From assembly GCA_963457665.1 (NCBI GenBank), contig OY735227.1:37701250-37765249 (forward strand): a DNA stretch of 64,000 nt, read 5' to 3'. Origin of the DNA: Thysanoteuthis rhombus. Taxonomy: Eukaryota > Mollusca > Cephalopoda > Oegopsida > Thysanoteuthidae. Position numbers and translations under genes: made by a program. The notes below the pieces were generated by a model. It made no database searches. It saw only the letters and a list, made by a program, of their open reading frames with translations, and was not told the DNA's origin. Shown here one piece after another: positions 1-10,189 of this stretch (positions are counted from its first letter, which is position 1; every line of letters begins with the position of its first letter).

Positions 1-396
1 TGATGCAACTATTACATTGCATCCAAAGGTGCTGGTATTATGACTGGGTGGCCGAACTGAAGTTCGATATGGACAATTATGGGGCTCAGATGAGTTGAAG
101 TTAGTCCTCCAAGTACCCTTGTGAACTATGTCTCATTGTCTAGCATACATGGTGGTCAGAAATATGTACTTAGTTGAAAAAAAAAAAAAAGGTCATTAGC
201 ATGGAGTGTAAACAGTTAATATTTGGAGAATAATTTCACTGCTGATATTGTGAGAATGATATTAGTTCCAAACCACCTAACAATAAAGTTTCTTGTATCA
301 GACTCTTTGCTTACCTGATTTGAATGACTTGAAATCGTAGATGTTTGTTTTTGTGGTATCTTCATCTAAAATGTATTTTCTTTGGAATGTTTACAG
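1..396 (+). other. PSMB5 upstream intron (partial)
   Basis: This stretch ends in a plausible acceptor (ATGTTTACAG) directly before the first recognisable PSMB5 exon, so I read it as the 3' part of an intron whose 5' exon lies left of the window. I see no start codon in frame with the exon. An AATAAA at about 281 has no gene end to serve and is treated as chance. Confidence 0.6.
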
Positions 397-541
397 CCTG
401 TGGAAAACTTGAAACAATTCACAGATGACAAAAGCCCTGTGAGAATTCATTTCAATCATGGAACTACCACTCTTGCTTTCAAATACCAACATGGTGTCAT
501 TGTGGCTGTAGATTCTCGGGCTACAGCTGGTCCTTACATTG
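397..541 (+). CDS. PSMB5: PSMB5 exon A (propeptide end, catalytic Thr)
   Basis: Starts after the acceptor TTTACAG at 396, opens on a whole codon (PVENLKQF...), and ends at the donor GTAAGT at 542, leaving one base (phase 1). It carries the self-processing site HG|TTT, which yields catalytic Thr1, and the VDSRATAG segment with Asp17. Confidence 0.93.
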
Positions 542-3500
542 GTAAGTTGATAAGTAGAATGTTTTTTGTTACACATGGTCATACATTATGTTGTCCATAT
601 CAAAAATAGAAATGAATGCTGGACACTGACTACAGCAGACACTCAAATTCCTTGGAATAAGAGGACGGCATTGGAGATGAGCTATCGAAAACCGTGTGGA
701 GGCTCCAGAAAGGGCTTTGTGCTGGCTGTGGATACTGAAGGGATCTATGAATGAGTGCTTCACTTGAACCCAAGTTAGGGTCTGATCACCCCCGGCTGAG
801 TTAGTAGAGGCCTAATAATTGAAAAAAAAAAAAAAATTGGGGATTAAAGGATGACAAAATTTAAAGTGATTTTGACAGATATAGAAAATTGATATTTTTC
901 TCAAGATTTCATCTGGGGCTGGTCATATTTCATTATAAAAATATTTGTAAAATGAAATCAATTGTCTTGTTAACAAAATCCTAATTTGACAGGAAGCCAT
1001 TTTTGTTCTTGGTTAGTCAGGAATATCTCTCACATGATATAATTGTATTTTTATAATTGTTGCAAAATAAGAAATATGCCTTGAAAAAACGTCTTTTTAT
1101 TTATTTATTTTTTTTCCCCCAACCTTTTAAATATTGTTTTTACATCATTTCTCCTCCTTTAATACTATCGAGTGAATTCCCTTGCACCCCGTAAAATGTA
1201 TTGACTTCTGCAGAACTTTTTAGTTCTTAACATGGTAGGTAAAAGAGAAATGAGAACTCTTTTCCTGGCCATGTTGACTTGATAAAGCATGCTAAAGCAG
1301 TTATTTGCTTGATCTTAGGATATTGAAGAGTCAGAGAAATTCTTTCAATCTCTCTTTTTATATTTTGTTTTTATCCATCCTCTCTTTGAAAAGATCAATT
1401 TTTAGAATATATTATAACTTTAAAAAAAATCTAGAACTAAAAAAATAATTTTCAATTAAAATTATCACTCGACCTTGATAATTGGTTTGTCAGTCATTGA
1501 AATTCTACTGTCAACGTTTGAGACATCCCATTTTTCTGATGAAAATCTTTTTAAATTTCCACATTTCTCTGGATATTATTACTTGAGCAACACTCACTCT
1601 TGTTGCTAAATCCGATTTCCCTTTTTGTACTTCGATGGGTAAAGGTTTGCAAATTCAATATCAAAGGGAGATAACCGATTACGTTAGTTCATCTGTCTGC
1701 TCCTTCTGCGACTAATGTATGAAATAAATGAAAGACAACTTGAAAATGTATTTCATTTAACTTGGATTTAAAGGATAATTTTGAGTTTGGGTTGCTCGTA
1801 ACAAGGAACTTTTTGCTGTAATTCTAATTCTAAAGAGAATATGCACTGGCAACTAGCAAACACTAGATACTGTTTTCCCTAATGAATTTATGTAAATAGC
1901 TGGTGAAAAAGTCTCTCATGGTGCCAAATTGTCAGCATAAATCCCGTTCAGCGCGCATCCACATATTTTCCATCAAGAATTAGGCTTTGTGCAAAAAGAT
2001 TGGAAAGAAAACGATATTTTAGTATTATAATACTTCAGAAAAAAAAATTGTTTTCAAGTACCAGACGACAGTTTAACTTGAATTGAATCAAATGATTGAA
2101 TAATTTAGCTTATCTCCCTTTCATCATAAAAAGTTGCTTACCGCCCTATGATAGTTGATTTACAAATCGATAGCAAACCTTTACCTTTTATTTATCATTT
2201 CACTTCATGTTCTGTGAGAAATGACTGTTTTCATGTTTGGTTGGCAATGCATTGAATTGTTCAAATGAAGAGTACCACTTGTTCATGAATATTTATGAAG
2301 AATATTTGTGTTTCAGCCTCTCAAACTGTGAAGAAAGTCATCGAGATCAACCCATACCTGTTGGGTACCATGGCTGGGGGTGCAGCTGATTGCTCTTATT
2401 GGGAACGTGTCCTGGCCAGACAGTGCAGGTTGGTAGACCTCTTTTTATTTATTGCTTAAAGCATTTCATATATGACAAATGGAGTTCTAAACAATAAGAT
2501 AACTCTCCATCACAGTCAATAATTGAACAATCGTAGAATCAAAACTATTTTTAGAAGGGGTTTAGTGGGTTACTGATACCAATTTTCAAGTGTATAGACA
2601 AAACGGTTTGGCCAGGAATGCTGGAACATGAACAGTTGCATATATGAAGAAGAATCCTTCAACATCATTGGGGGCTAACAGTTGTTCAAATTGTGAAACC
2701 ATATTTTTTAAATTACTTTTTGTAAAACTCCAGTGAAACGTCTAGAGTTGACTTTGTTTCCTTACTGTAACAAGAAAAACTGATCTGAACCCACAAAAAA
2801 CTGATTGCAAGGAGACTATCATACTGATTGAGCTAAATTGACAAGACTCATCTATTAATGATTATGTATAGATACGCACAGGCTCATTTCATTTTATATT
2901 TTTATAAAGAAAATATTTTCGTAATTTCCTTTATTTTATATTCAATATGAAAGTTTCAGTATTCATCTTCAGTTGGAATAGAAGTTGGAGTAGAGTTTGA
3001 CCCTGCAGCAGCCAGTCTTTTTTCTTGACTACTTGTTCACTAAATTACCACTGCAGGTTTCTGTTATAATTTTACCTAACATTACAAAGGTTTTGGTTTT
3101 AGATTGTTGGAGGTTTTGAGATAAAGCATTGTCACATGAATCCTCAAGTTGATTCTGCTCAACAAATTTTGTTAGTGAATTGGACAAGGTGCATGTAAGA
3201 ATCTTGAATGAGTTCATCTTTCACAGATAAGTAGTTAGAAATTGTGTTGGTAATTTGGGAATTAAGTCTGATATTCATAGGTACTCTGTTTTGAAATTTC
3301 AAATTGCTATTTGAAGGTTGAAGTCTTATATCTTATTCTTTATTGTATTGATCTTCACTAAATTATGGTTAGTATGATGAAGCCATATGGGGTAAGAAGA
3401 TTGTAGCAATTTTTCTGCCTGCTTTGAAAATCAGCATTTCAAATTCTAGCTTTTTACCTGGTTTTGAACTCCAGCTTCTGGTATTGATTAGATATGCAGT

Positions 3501-6500
3501 ATTTTTAGCCTTAAGATTGATCACAACTGGCAAAATACTTTCATGTTTGTATCTGTGCTTGATCATTATACATGGAAATAATTGTACATTTATCCCATCT
3601 GCATATATTTACATGAGTGTTCAATCTCTGTCATCAGAAAGAATTATGTCATTGACAAATAAAAAAAACATTGAATAAACATGGAATGGGCTGGTCAGGT
3701 TTCAAGAATGGCAGACAAGTGATGGACATCCCGACTCACAACATGGATCCCCAGAGATTGCATGTGGAACCTAGGCCTGCAGAATATAAGATGGCGAGAT
3801 GAACTAATTAATTTCAGAAACTATTGGCTCCACAACGCCCAGGATAGAGAGGTAGGATGAATCCTGTGGAGGTTCTATGTCCTATGACAGACCATGAGAG
3901 ACTGATGATGATGAAATCATCTTATTGAAGTCTCAGATGTTTTTACTCTAAAAAAATCTTTTTAAAGATAGAAAAATGTTATGAACTTTTGCATTCACAA
4001 GGAATGATGTGATCCACTTATTGGTCAGATTCTTTTCACATGGTGGACTCAATCTATTTAGCAAATATCGGAAGGGTTGAAAACTACTATTCAGATGGTA
4101 CATCTGAAGAATGCCGTAGAATGGATCAGATGAAACATGTTAACAATGCCAGTAAGGAGCATGAATACTGATCCAACAATTTTTTTTTTCCCATATGCGA
4201 ATTTTACCCATGCGTATACTGCCTATTTGGGGCCTACTAAAACTGTTTTAGGCGCTGGGTTAAGTCAAAAGTTGGAAAAAGAAGGTTAACCGAAAGTCGG
4301 CCATTATATAATAAGTTAATATATTTTCTATATAACGTTCTGTAGATTCGAGAGTACCGCAGTTATCTCCCTTGCATTTTTTACCAAAGTAATAAACGGG
4401 AGATTTTTTTTCTTAGTTTGTACGCTTGTATTCGCTAAAAATGAATTCACACCTGACAAAATGCACTACCCATTAATAAATTGTATCTTCTTTTCTATTA
4501 AAAGCATGGATTGGGGAATGAATGTAACAGAAAAAAGTTGTTTTTCATCATGTTTTTAGCTAATCTGATTTTTAAGTTGTCGGAATTTGGAAGTAATTTT
4601 CAAACCAGACTCACATCCTATACTTTGAGAGTTTGTCATTTCATATGACAATGACTACCCATAGAAAGCAACAAAAATATGAAGAAATGATTTCCGTTCA
4701 TCTCTATTGTTTTTGTTTGATAATTCATAAATACTTTGTAATATTTTGATATCATGAATGATTTTCTCTTTTTCAAGGATTTACGAACTGAGAAATAAAG
4801 AGCGGATCTCTGTAGCTGCTGCCTCCAAATTATTAGCCAACATTCTCTACAACTACAAGGGCATGGGACTCTCACTGGTTCGTATTTTTAGTTATTTTTG
4901 TCTCATTGTTAACTAATTGATCCTTTTGAGACTGCTGGGATACATGTGTCCCAAGGTTTCTATAACTTCTGGGATATATATATATGTCCAGTAGAACTCT
5001 TTAAAAGTCTATTTGGATATTTTAATTCAAACATTAAATGCCTTTATAGATAAGTCATCAAAGGGTTAAACTTGAATTTTCATCAAGTGAGGAATTTGAT
5101 GGAACTTGTATCATGTTTGTATTTTTGACTTCTTTCTCCATTTGGTTGTGTAAAAGTCTTGGTAAGATCTAAAAACAACTTTTCATGTAAATTGCTTGGT
5201 ATATATGGTGTTGATTTTAGCTTTTAGTATCCTCTTATAATATAATTCAACATTTGTGACCGAGATGATCATTTTTTGAACAAAAATGTATAATGAAAAA
5301 TCTGATTTAACTTCTTCTGGATTTAAAGTCTTGCATCAGAAATGTTGAGAAAAATGACGTTTGAAATTCATTATAATTTAATCAATATTCATTATAACAA
5401 CTAGATTATGTCTATTAAAACATCTACCCCCCCCCCTCCAAAAAAATCATTGATTCAGAATTAATACAAAGACCAACTTCCCAAATGCAATATAATTTAG
5501 CAAAAAAATATAAGGGAGGTAACTCAATATGATATCTTGAAAAGCCCTATAAAATCTTGTGTTTTGGTGTCTTGGTAATTTGTAAACAATTAAAATTTTG
5601 CTTTCTGTTTCCTAAAATTGATTTCTTTTTCTTTTTTTTTTTTTCTTCTCTTATTCTTATCCTTTGTTTCATATGATTGTAGAATTCTGTTGAAATCTTG
5701 GAAGGATTTTTACCAGATCGAATCTTATTATGAGAAAAGTTGTGAAATTCTGCTTTTTACTTCTCTTAAAATACTTTTTGTTTTATTTTCCAGGGAACAA
5801 TGATTTGTGGATGGGATAAGCGAGTAAGTAAACTTTATAAATGTATCTTTTAATCAAAATAGAAAGAAACTCTTCTCATCTTATTTGATCTTTGATTTTT
5901 AGGATGTAGATGATTTCTTAATTGTCTTATTAGTGATTCAACTTTGATGGCTCATTATTTCATTTTTATTTTTATTTTATTTTTATTTTTAGGGGCCTGG
6001 TCTATACTATGTTGACAGCAACGGAGAAAGGATATCCAATGATGTCTTTTCAGTAGGCTCCGGCTCAACCCATGCCTATGGTGTATTGGACACTGGTTAT
6101 CGCTACGATTTAGCTGATGAGGAAGCTTATGATTTAGCCAAGAGATCCATCTATCATGCTACACACAGAGACGCATTCAGTGGTGGAGTTGTTAATCGTA
6201 CGTAGTGTTCTATTTGAATCTATTGTTTCAATTCAATGTGTGCGTAAATAAAGACGTTGAGACAATTAGATAGGGAAATTAATGTACAGGTATACTTTGA
6301 TTAATGTGGTTAATTGGGTCTCAAAATTTGTGTACAGTTCATGAATGCACTGTTCAGCCTTTTTATGATTTGATGTTTTTTTGTTTTTTTTTTGATATGA
6401 TGCAATTTTTGAAAATTATTTGCAAATACTGTAAAGACTAGTATATCTCGGAATTTTTGAGATGAGGTATTATTATTATTTCTATTGATATTCGGGCCTG

Positions 6501-7570
6501 ACGAAGGCCGTAGAGTGCAACGGCCAAAACGTTGTATGAAAAACAACAAAGATGAGGATGGTCCGAATATCAATAGAAATACTGTAAAGACTAGTTGACT
6601 CGTAACAAGTTTACTATTGTAGTCAGTCTATCGATATCTTGATGCAATTGGGTTTAAATTAGGCCTCAATTTTTCATTCATCATTCAAGCTCTTAACCTT
6701 GTTCAATTATTAATCTTGAGTAAATGCATTTTGTTCAACATTTCAAATGAATTAATGTCTTTGATTTTAGAAGTAACCAAAAATTATTTGGTGTACAGTT
6801 TTGCATGGTTTTACTTGAATATTTTTACTTCCTGGGTCTCCAATGAACATTTAAGTAATGACTTCTATGATTAGAAATGCAGATGATCTTCTACTTATGA
6901 TAAGGTTTCATTCTGATGAACCTATTGTACAACAGAAAAAATCTCAGACATAAATAATCCTAGTGTAACCTAAGCTAGCTTATCACCCCCTGCAATGGAA
7001 AATAATAAGACCTTTAATAACTGCTTTACTTTTATTGAAATTAAAATGATTAATATAAATTAGTAAATGCCGGTTTTCCTAACAATAATTGTATGATTAA
7101 AAAGACAAACATAACTTAGCACTCTGATACAAAGTTGAAACGCTATTAATGCTGCTATCTTATCCTGGCATTAGTAGAAATATCGTTCAGCATTGCTTGG
7201 CTTCAAAAAACAAAAAGAAATTAAAGTTTGATAACCTCTAAATGCTCATCAATATTATGTCATAAAAATGAAAAATCATTTGTCAGGTCATTGTAAAACG
7301 AGGAGTATCTGTATAGTCTATTTTCTCAAATATTTTTAAATCGCTTTTTTTAAGATCAGCAACAAACATGATACAGATTTCATTAATGACCTTCAAAGAG
7401 TTTATTTATGAAATGTTGTTCAAAATGAAGTGTTCTTTTGTAAGTGACATTTGTATTGTTTATTTTCAGTGTATCACATGAAAGAAACTGGTTGGGTGAA
7501 GGTTTCCCAAACTGATGTCTTGAATCTGCATTACAAATATCAAGACGAGAAGAAGGCAAAAGCTTTGTGA
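397..7570 (+). CDS. PSMB5: Proteasome subunit beta type-5 (5'-partial, six exons)
   Basis: Encodes the chymotrypsin-like catalytic subunit of the 20S proteasome core, an N-terminal threonine hydrolase in the beta rings (cytosol and nucleus). Exons 397-541, 2317-2428, 4778-4877, 5794-5823, 5993-6197 and 7470-7570 join in frame to 693 nt, or 230 residues plus stop. Residues 1-22 are propeptide ending in HG. The mature chain starts [11 protein letters not shown] and is 208 residues, against 204 in human. By mature numbering I see Thr1, Asp17 and Lys33, the S1-pocket residues Ala20, Met45, Ala49 and Cys52 ([15 protein letters not shown]), GSGS near 130, and the Asp167/Ser170 pair (RDAFSGG). All introns are GT-AG. 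The start codon and most of the propeptide lie outside the window. Nothing suggests a pseudogene: frames and splice phases are intact. The family match to PSMB5 rather than PSMB8 rests on the propeptide end and on [21 protein letters not shown] am very sure of the beta-5 type. Confidence 0.97.
1638..2185. mobile_element. MITE-like TIR element in PSMB5 intron 1
   Basis: The ends are perfect 13-bp inverted copies: GGTAAAGGTTTGC at 1638-1650 and its complement at 2173-2185. Nested inside them is a second inverted pair, AAAGGGAGATAA at 1663-1674 and its complement at 2110-2121. The correct nesting order supports one element of about 548 bp with terminal inverted repeats. No coding capacity is seen and no target duplication is clear. 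Confidence 0.55.
2317..2428 (+). CDS. PSMB5: PSMB5 exon B (Lys33, S1 pocket)
   Basis: Acceptor TTTCAG at 2316; donor GTTGGT at 2429. Encodes [16 protein letters not shown] through ERVLARQC, including Lys33 and the S1-pocket residues Met45, Ala49 and Cys52. It leaves two bases that complete an Arg codon with the next exon. Confidence 0.95.
2429..3394 (+). other. PSMB5 intron 2, left part
   Basis: AT-rich intron sequence. I recognise no element here. Confidence 0.6.
3395..3458 (+). repeat. Single copy of the dispersed GAAAATCAG motif
   Basis: Contains AAGAAGATTGTAGCAATTTT followed by TGAAAATCAGCATTTCAAAT. The same order of blocks recurs in the 139-bp tandem array at 53.86-54.25 kb and in single copies near 9.9 and 60.0 kb. 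Confidence 0.4.
3640..3917 (+). mobile_element. RTE-type LINE 3' fragment
   Basis: The plus strand translates in broken pieces to [26 protein letters not shown] and [15 protein letters not shown]. This is the C-terminal region of an RTE-like endonuclease-reverse transcriptase. It ends in a short TGATGATGA run, as RTE elements do. 5'-truncated, inside PSMB5 intron 2 and in the same orientation as the gene. Confidence 0.8.
3918..4777 (+). other. PSMB5 intron 2, right part
   Basis: Intron sequence with one inverted copy of the mollusc-like motif (TTATCTCCCTTG at 4363-4374). No other recognisable element. Confidence 0.5.
4778..4877 (+). CDS. PSMB5: PSMB5 exon C
   Basis: Acceptor TTTTTCAAG at 4777; donor GTTCGT at 4878. 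Encodes [18 protein letters not shown] through YKGMGLSL and ends on a codon boundary (phase 0). The donor is weaker than the others (ctg|gttcgt), but the frame and the following conserved GTMICGW support it. Confidence 0.92.
4878..5793 (+). other. PSMB5 intron 3
   Basis: A 916-bp AT-rich intron with a T-rich tract at about 5620-5660. A variant AAGGGAGGTAACTC lies near 5513. Nothing else recognised. Confidence 0.6.
5794..5823 (+). CDS. PSMB5: PSMB5 exon D (30-nt microexon)
   Basis: A 30-nt exon between TTTTCCAG (ending 5793) and GTAAGT (5824). It encodes exactly [10 protein letters not shown], a conserved beta-5 strand segment. Phase 0 on both sides, so skipping it would delete ten residues without a frameshift. 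Confidence 0.93.
5993..6197 (+). CDS. PSMB5: PSMB5 exon E
   Basis: Acceptor ATTTTTAG at 5992; donor GTACGT at 6198. Encodes [15 protein letters not shown] through [10 protein letters not shown], including the GSGS turn and the Asp/Ser pair that supports Thr1. Leaves one base for the next codon. Confidence 0.95.
6424..6442 (+). repeat. 19-bp target-site duplication, left copy
   Basis: AAATACTGTAAAGACTAGT. An identical copy lies at 6577-6595. The pair brackets a 134-bp insertion. Confidence 0.85.
6443..6576 (+). mobile_element. 134-bp hammerhead-bearing retroelement insertion
   Basis: The block lies between two identical 19-bp direct repeats, the mark of a retroposed insertion. It holds an inverted repeat of about 18 bp (6478-6495 against 6563-6580, whose last bases overlap the right duplication) enclosing a hammerhead-like core: CTGACGA at 6498, a 6-bp hairpin GGCCGT/ACGGCC, then AAAAC. 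Element order (stem I, CTGANGA, stem II, RAAA, stem III, stem I) matches a type I hammerhead. Penelope-like retroelements and small retrozymes carry such ribozymes; a truncated Penelope-like copy or a retrozyme-like unit are both possible. It sits in PSMB5 intron 5. Confidence 0.65.
6498..6530 (+). ncRNA. Hammerhead ribozyme-like core (probably inactive)
   Basis: CTGACGA, then A, GGCCGT, an 8-nt loop, ACGGCC, then AAAAC. The usual GAAA is AAAA here, so the catalytic G12 position appears changed, which should impair cleavage. Flanked by an 18-bp inverted repeat that would form stem I. Confidence 0.45.
6577..6595 (+). repeat. 19-bp target-site duplication, right copy
   Basis: Identical to 6424-6442. 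Its first four bases also serve the end of the inverted repeat at 6563-6580. Confidence 0.85.
6596..7469 (+). other. PSMB5 intron 5, right part
   Basis: AT-rich intron sequence with nothing recognisable. Confidence 0.6.
7470..7570 (+). CDS. PSMB5: PSMB5 terminal exon
   Basis: Acceptor TATTTTCAG at 7469. Completes a Leu codon and encodes [18 protein letters not shown] through KKAKAL, then TGA at 7568-7570. The charged tail DEKKAKAL differs from vertebrate tails, as is usual for this subunit. Confidence 0.94.
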
Positions 7571-7629
7571 AAGAATTCAGGCTTCTCTTAAAGTATAGTT
7601 TATCTTCATTGTAACACTTGACATTTTCC

Positions 7630-7635
7630 AATAAA
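7630..7635 (+). promoter_or_regulatory. PSMB5: PSMB5 polyadenylation signal
   Basis: AATAAA 60 bases after the stop codon, followed by a T-rich stretch. It is the first canonical signal downstream and implies a very short 3' UTR of about 80-90 nt. Confidence 0.8.
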
Positions 7636-7659
7636 CAATTGCGATAAATTTGAAATTCT

Positions 7660-8238
7660 GTCTTTTATTTATTACCTCATTAAAAAAAAAGAGAGCAGCT
7701 TTGTGGTTTAATTAAGCTTTGCAATAATGAAGTACGTGAGATGAATACAGGTCCTCCTCTTCTATTTGAACGGAGAACGTTCCTATGAAAACTATTTTGT
7801 TTGTCAAAATGGCCAAGAACCAATTACAATAAATTTGTATGGGAATTTTTTTTGAGCATTCCCTGACCAAAAATGATATGGTGGTTGTGGGTCAAGGAAA
7901 CTGGGATGTAGGGGAGGGAGAGGAAGGGAGTCTGTGCTGATTCTTATAACAGTTTGCTGCAGAACAAACACTGACTGCTATCCTCATTTCTCGCCTTTCT
8001 TTGTAAAAGTGATGAAAGCAAACTTTTGAAAAATTGAGGGGAATACCTGTATTTTCTTATCTGCTTTCAAAATTTAATTCTTATACAGTACAATGTTTTG
8101 CTTATGCATTTGTTTCAGAGAGCAGAAAAGCTAGCCATTTTTTCATAAAAATATTCTTATAGCATGTTTTACATTAATATACAAATAATAAGTAAAACAA
8201 AACTTATCCCTCAGCGGCTAAAGTTCATTTCAACTTAT
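7660..8238. other. Intergenic, no feature seen
   Basis: About 580 bp downstream of PSMB5 with no convincing open frame or repeat. Confidence 0.5.
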
Positions 8239-8382
8239 ATTCTGACTGAAGATGATTACTGCAACTTTTGTATAAATAGAATAAACAATTGAAGGGCAGG
8301 AGGCTGCTACAGGAATCAAACCTGTGACTGATGAGGTAGTCGTTTAAACATAGCATTGCTTTTTCCATTGAGCTAAACAGTC
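8239..8382 (-). mobile_element. tRNA-derived SINE (family 3), minus copy
   Basis: On the minus strand 8382-8302 forms an 81-nt tRNA-like block: acceptor strands GACTGTT/AGCAGCC (six of seven pairs), an A-box-like TTTAGCTCAATGG, and a T arm ACAGG-TTTGATT-CCTGT with a 5-bp stem. No proper anticodon stem forms, so a working tRNA is unlikely. The tail runs to 8239 with TTTATTCTATTTATACA and AAGTTGCAGTAATCATC. Confidence 0.6.
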
Positions 8383-8500
8383 ACCAGTAATGCAATATTC
8401 AGTTAATATATGAGTTGTGCTGAAAGAAACTAATGGACTGAGAATAAACAAGATGAGAATTTCGAATGAACACAGTTATTTGGGCTTTTACATTACTGAT

Positions 8501-8602
8501 GGCTGTTTAGCTCAATACCATATCAGTGGCAGGTTTGATTCCTGCCGTACCCCTTTCTTCTTTAATAGTTTATTCTATATATGTTGTCTAGGCCAAGTGA
8601 TA
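8501..8602 (+). mobile_element. tRNA-derived SINE (family 3), plus copy
   Basis: Starts GGCTGTTTAGCTCAATACC, then GCAGGTTTGATTCCTGCC, then a tail with AGTTTATTCTATATATG. This is the inverted partner of the copy at 8239-8382, with the anticodon region deleted. Confidence 0.55.
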
Positions 8603-8734
8603 CAATAACTGTTCGATGATGGGAGATCATTCCAAATGAGAATTTCTTTGATATGATGCAATCTATAATCATTGAGACGGATCATATATTAATCTCCTAA
8701 TATATGATGAATATAAAAAAAAAAAAAAAAAATG

Positions 8735-8985
8735 ATAAAGTATGTATTTTTTCAGCAAAATGTATTCATTCATTAGAATGAGACAAGCTCTTGCATATTT
8801 TTTTGTTGAGACTTGTCAATTCAGCTCAATCAATAAGACGGAATCCTCGCAATCAGTTGTGAGTTCAAATCACGGTCAGAGAATGAGGGTTTTTACATAT
8901 CAGTTTACACCCCTCAATTTGGTGAGGATTGTTCTTATTATGGTAGGAAAACAAAGTCAACTCCAGGCATGGTTCTTTGCAACTT
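8735..8985 (+). mobile_element. tRNA-derived SINE, family 1
   Basis: Contains ACTTGTCAATTCAGCTCAAT (A-box-like), GTGAGTTCAAATCACGG (B-box-like), TTGGTGAGGATTGTTCTT and GGAAAACAAAGTCAACTCCA in that order. The same order recurs at 40.2, 42.3, 47.8 and 55.3 kb, and in part at 58.1 kb. Pol III promoter boxes plus a shared tail identify a SINE family of about 320 bp. Confidence 0.7.
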
Positions 8986-9246
8986 TTAGGTCATTTAACA
9001 TATAAGTAAATGGCCTAAAATTAGAATCAACCTGCATCTGCTTCCCTTCCGTTTCAGAGCCTTGACAAAAGCAACTGAAATAAGATGAGAGGAAAACTAG
9101 ACACAAACTGAATCCCATTACTAAATCCTAAAAAAATGGACCTAAGGTGAGAATATGTAACCAAAACTGCTTCTGATAATTGATGTCTGCTCAGTTATCT
9201 CCCTTTGTATCATTGTTTTCCATATAATAATGATTCTAATGTAAGT

Positions 9247-9511
9247 ATTATCATCAGCCTTTCAGTGTCTGTTGTTGGACATTGACCCTCTCCAAGATTC
9301 ATCAGACTTCTCTATCGGGGGATCGTGGAGCCAGTATTCTCTGACTTTCTGTTGGCCACAATCTCACATATGATCTCTGGGGATCTATGTTGTGAGTCAT
9401 GATGTCCAGTGGCTGTCTGACATTATTGCAACATGTCCAGCCCATGGCCATTTGAGTTTTCTAACTGTTTCTATGATATCTCAGACTCTTGCCTTTTCTC
9501 TGATGTTTTAA
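9247..9511 (-). mobile_element. RTE-type LINE 3' fragment
   Basis: On the plus strand this begins TATCATCAGCC and continues with TTGTTGGACATTGACC. It is the reverse complement of the RTE 3' end and encodes degenerate WAGHVA/WTSRLTT/IPRDH-type C-terminal residues. 5'-truncated. Confidence 0.75.
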
Positions 9512-10189
9512 ATGGTGGGTAGGTGATATTTTTCACCTTGCAAAATTGTTACTTTCAAAGTAGAATTCAGTTACGAAGAGAGAAACAAACAAAAACACTA
9601 CATTATATATACTGGCCTAAAATTCCTTCCGTCGTAATTGACAATGCTTCATCAAAGAAATTCTTTTATGCCTGCTTTGTTGCTGAATCAGTTGTGTATT
9701 CACCTCTGGCACAAGTGATTAGTGTTCAAGCTCAACTAAAAGCCAGGTTTTTGCTTATTTTCATGGCATGCAAAGTCCCCCAAACTTTGAAAATAGAGGA
9801 ACCGCAATCTTCCTATTCTTCTTTGATTTTGTACTAAGCTTAGCTACTTCCCATAAATAACAATCAATACACTCGACCCACTTGCCTTGAAAATCACCAT
9901 TTGAAATCTTTGCTCTTAGCTTGTCTTGAACACTGACCATGGACACTAAGGTAAAATCTTTCCCATCTTTGTGTATAATCTTACTGGCCTCTGTCAAGTT
10001 TGTTTATGAAAATAATGGCTATTTGCTGCAATATTTTACAAGAAATCTCCGAGGCTATAACTATTACACCAACACATCTCTCCATTTTACAAAGAACATG
10101 TATATATCACATGCACAGACAGGATTAGTGTAGCTAGAAGACTGAATTTTTCAGCATTTGCTGTTATGTCTAGAAAATGAAACGCGTTT
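9512..10189. other. Repeat-poor stretch with one dispersed motif
   Basis: A degenerate copy of the GAAAATCAG motif lies at about 9860-9920 (CTTGAAAATCACCATTTGAA). Nothing else recognised; the open frames are short and unlike any protein I know. Confidence 0.35.

Noticed and set aside
281-286. AATAAA as the end of an upstream gene
   Set aside because: It lies in what must be an intron of PSMB5, and no upstream coding exon is recognisable.
8302-8382. Functional tRNA gene
   Set aside because: Acceptor and T stems pair, but no anticodon stem forms and a tail shared with other copies marks it as a SINE.
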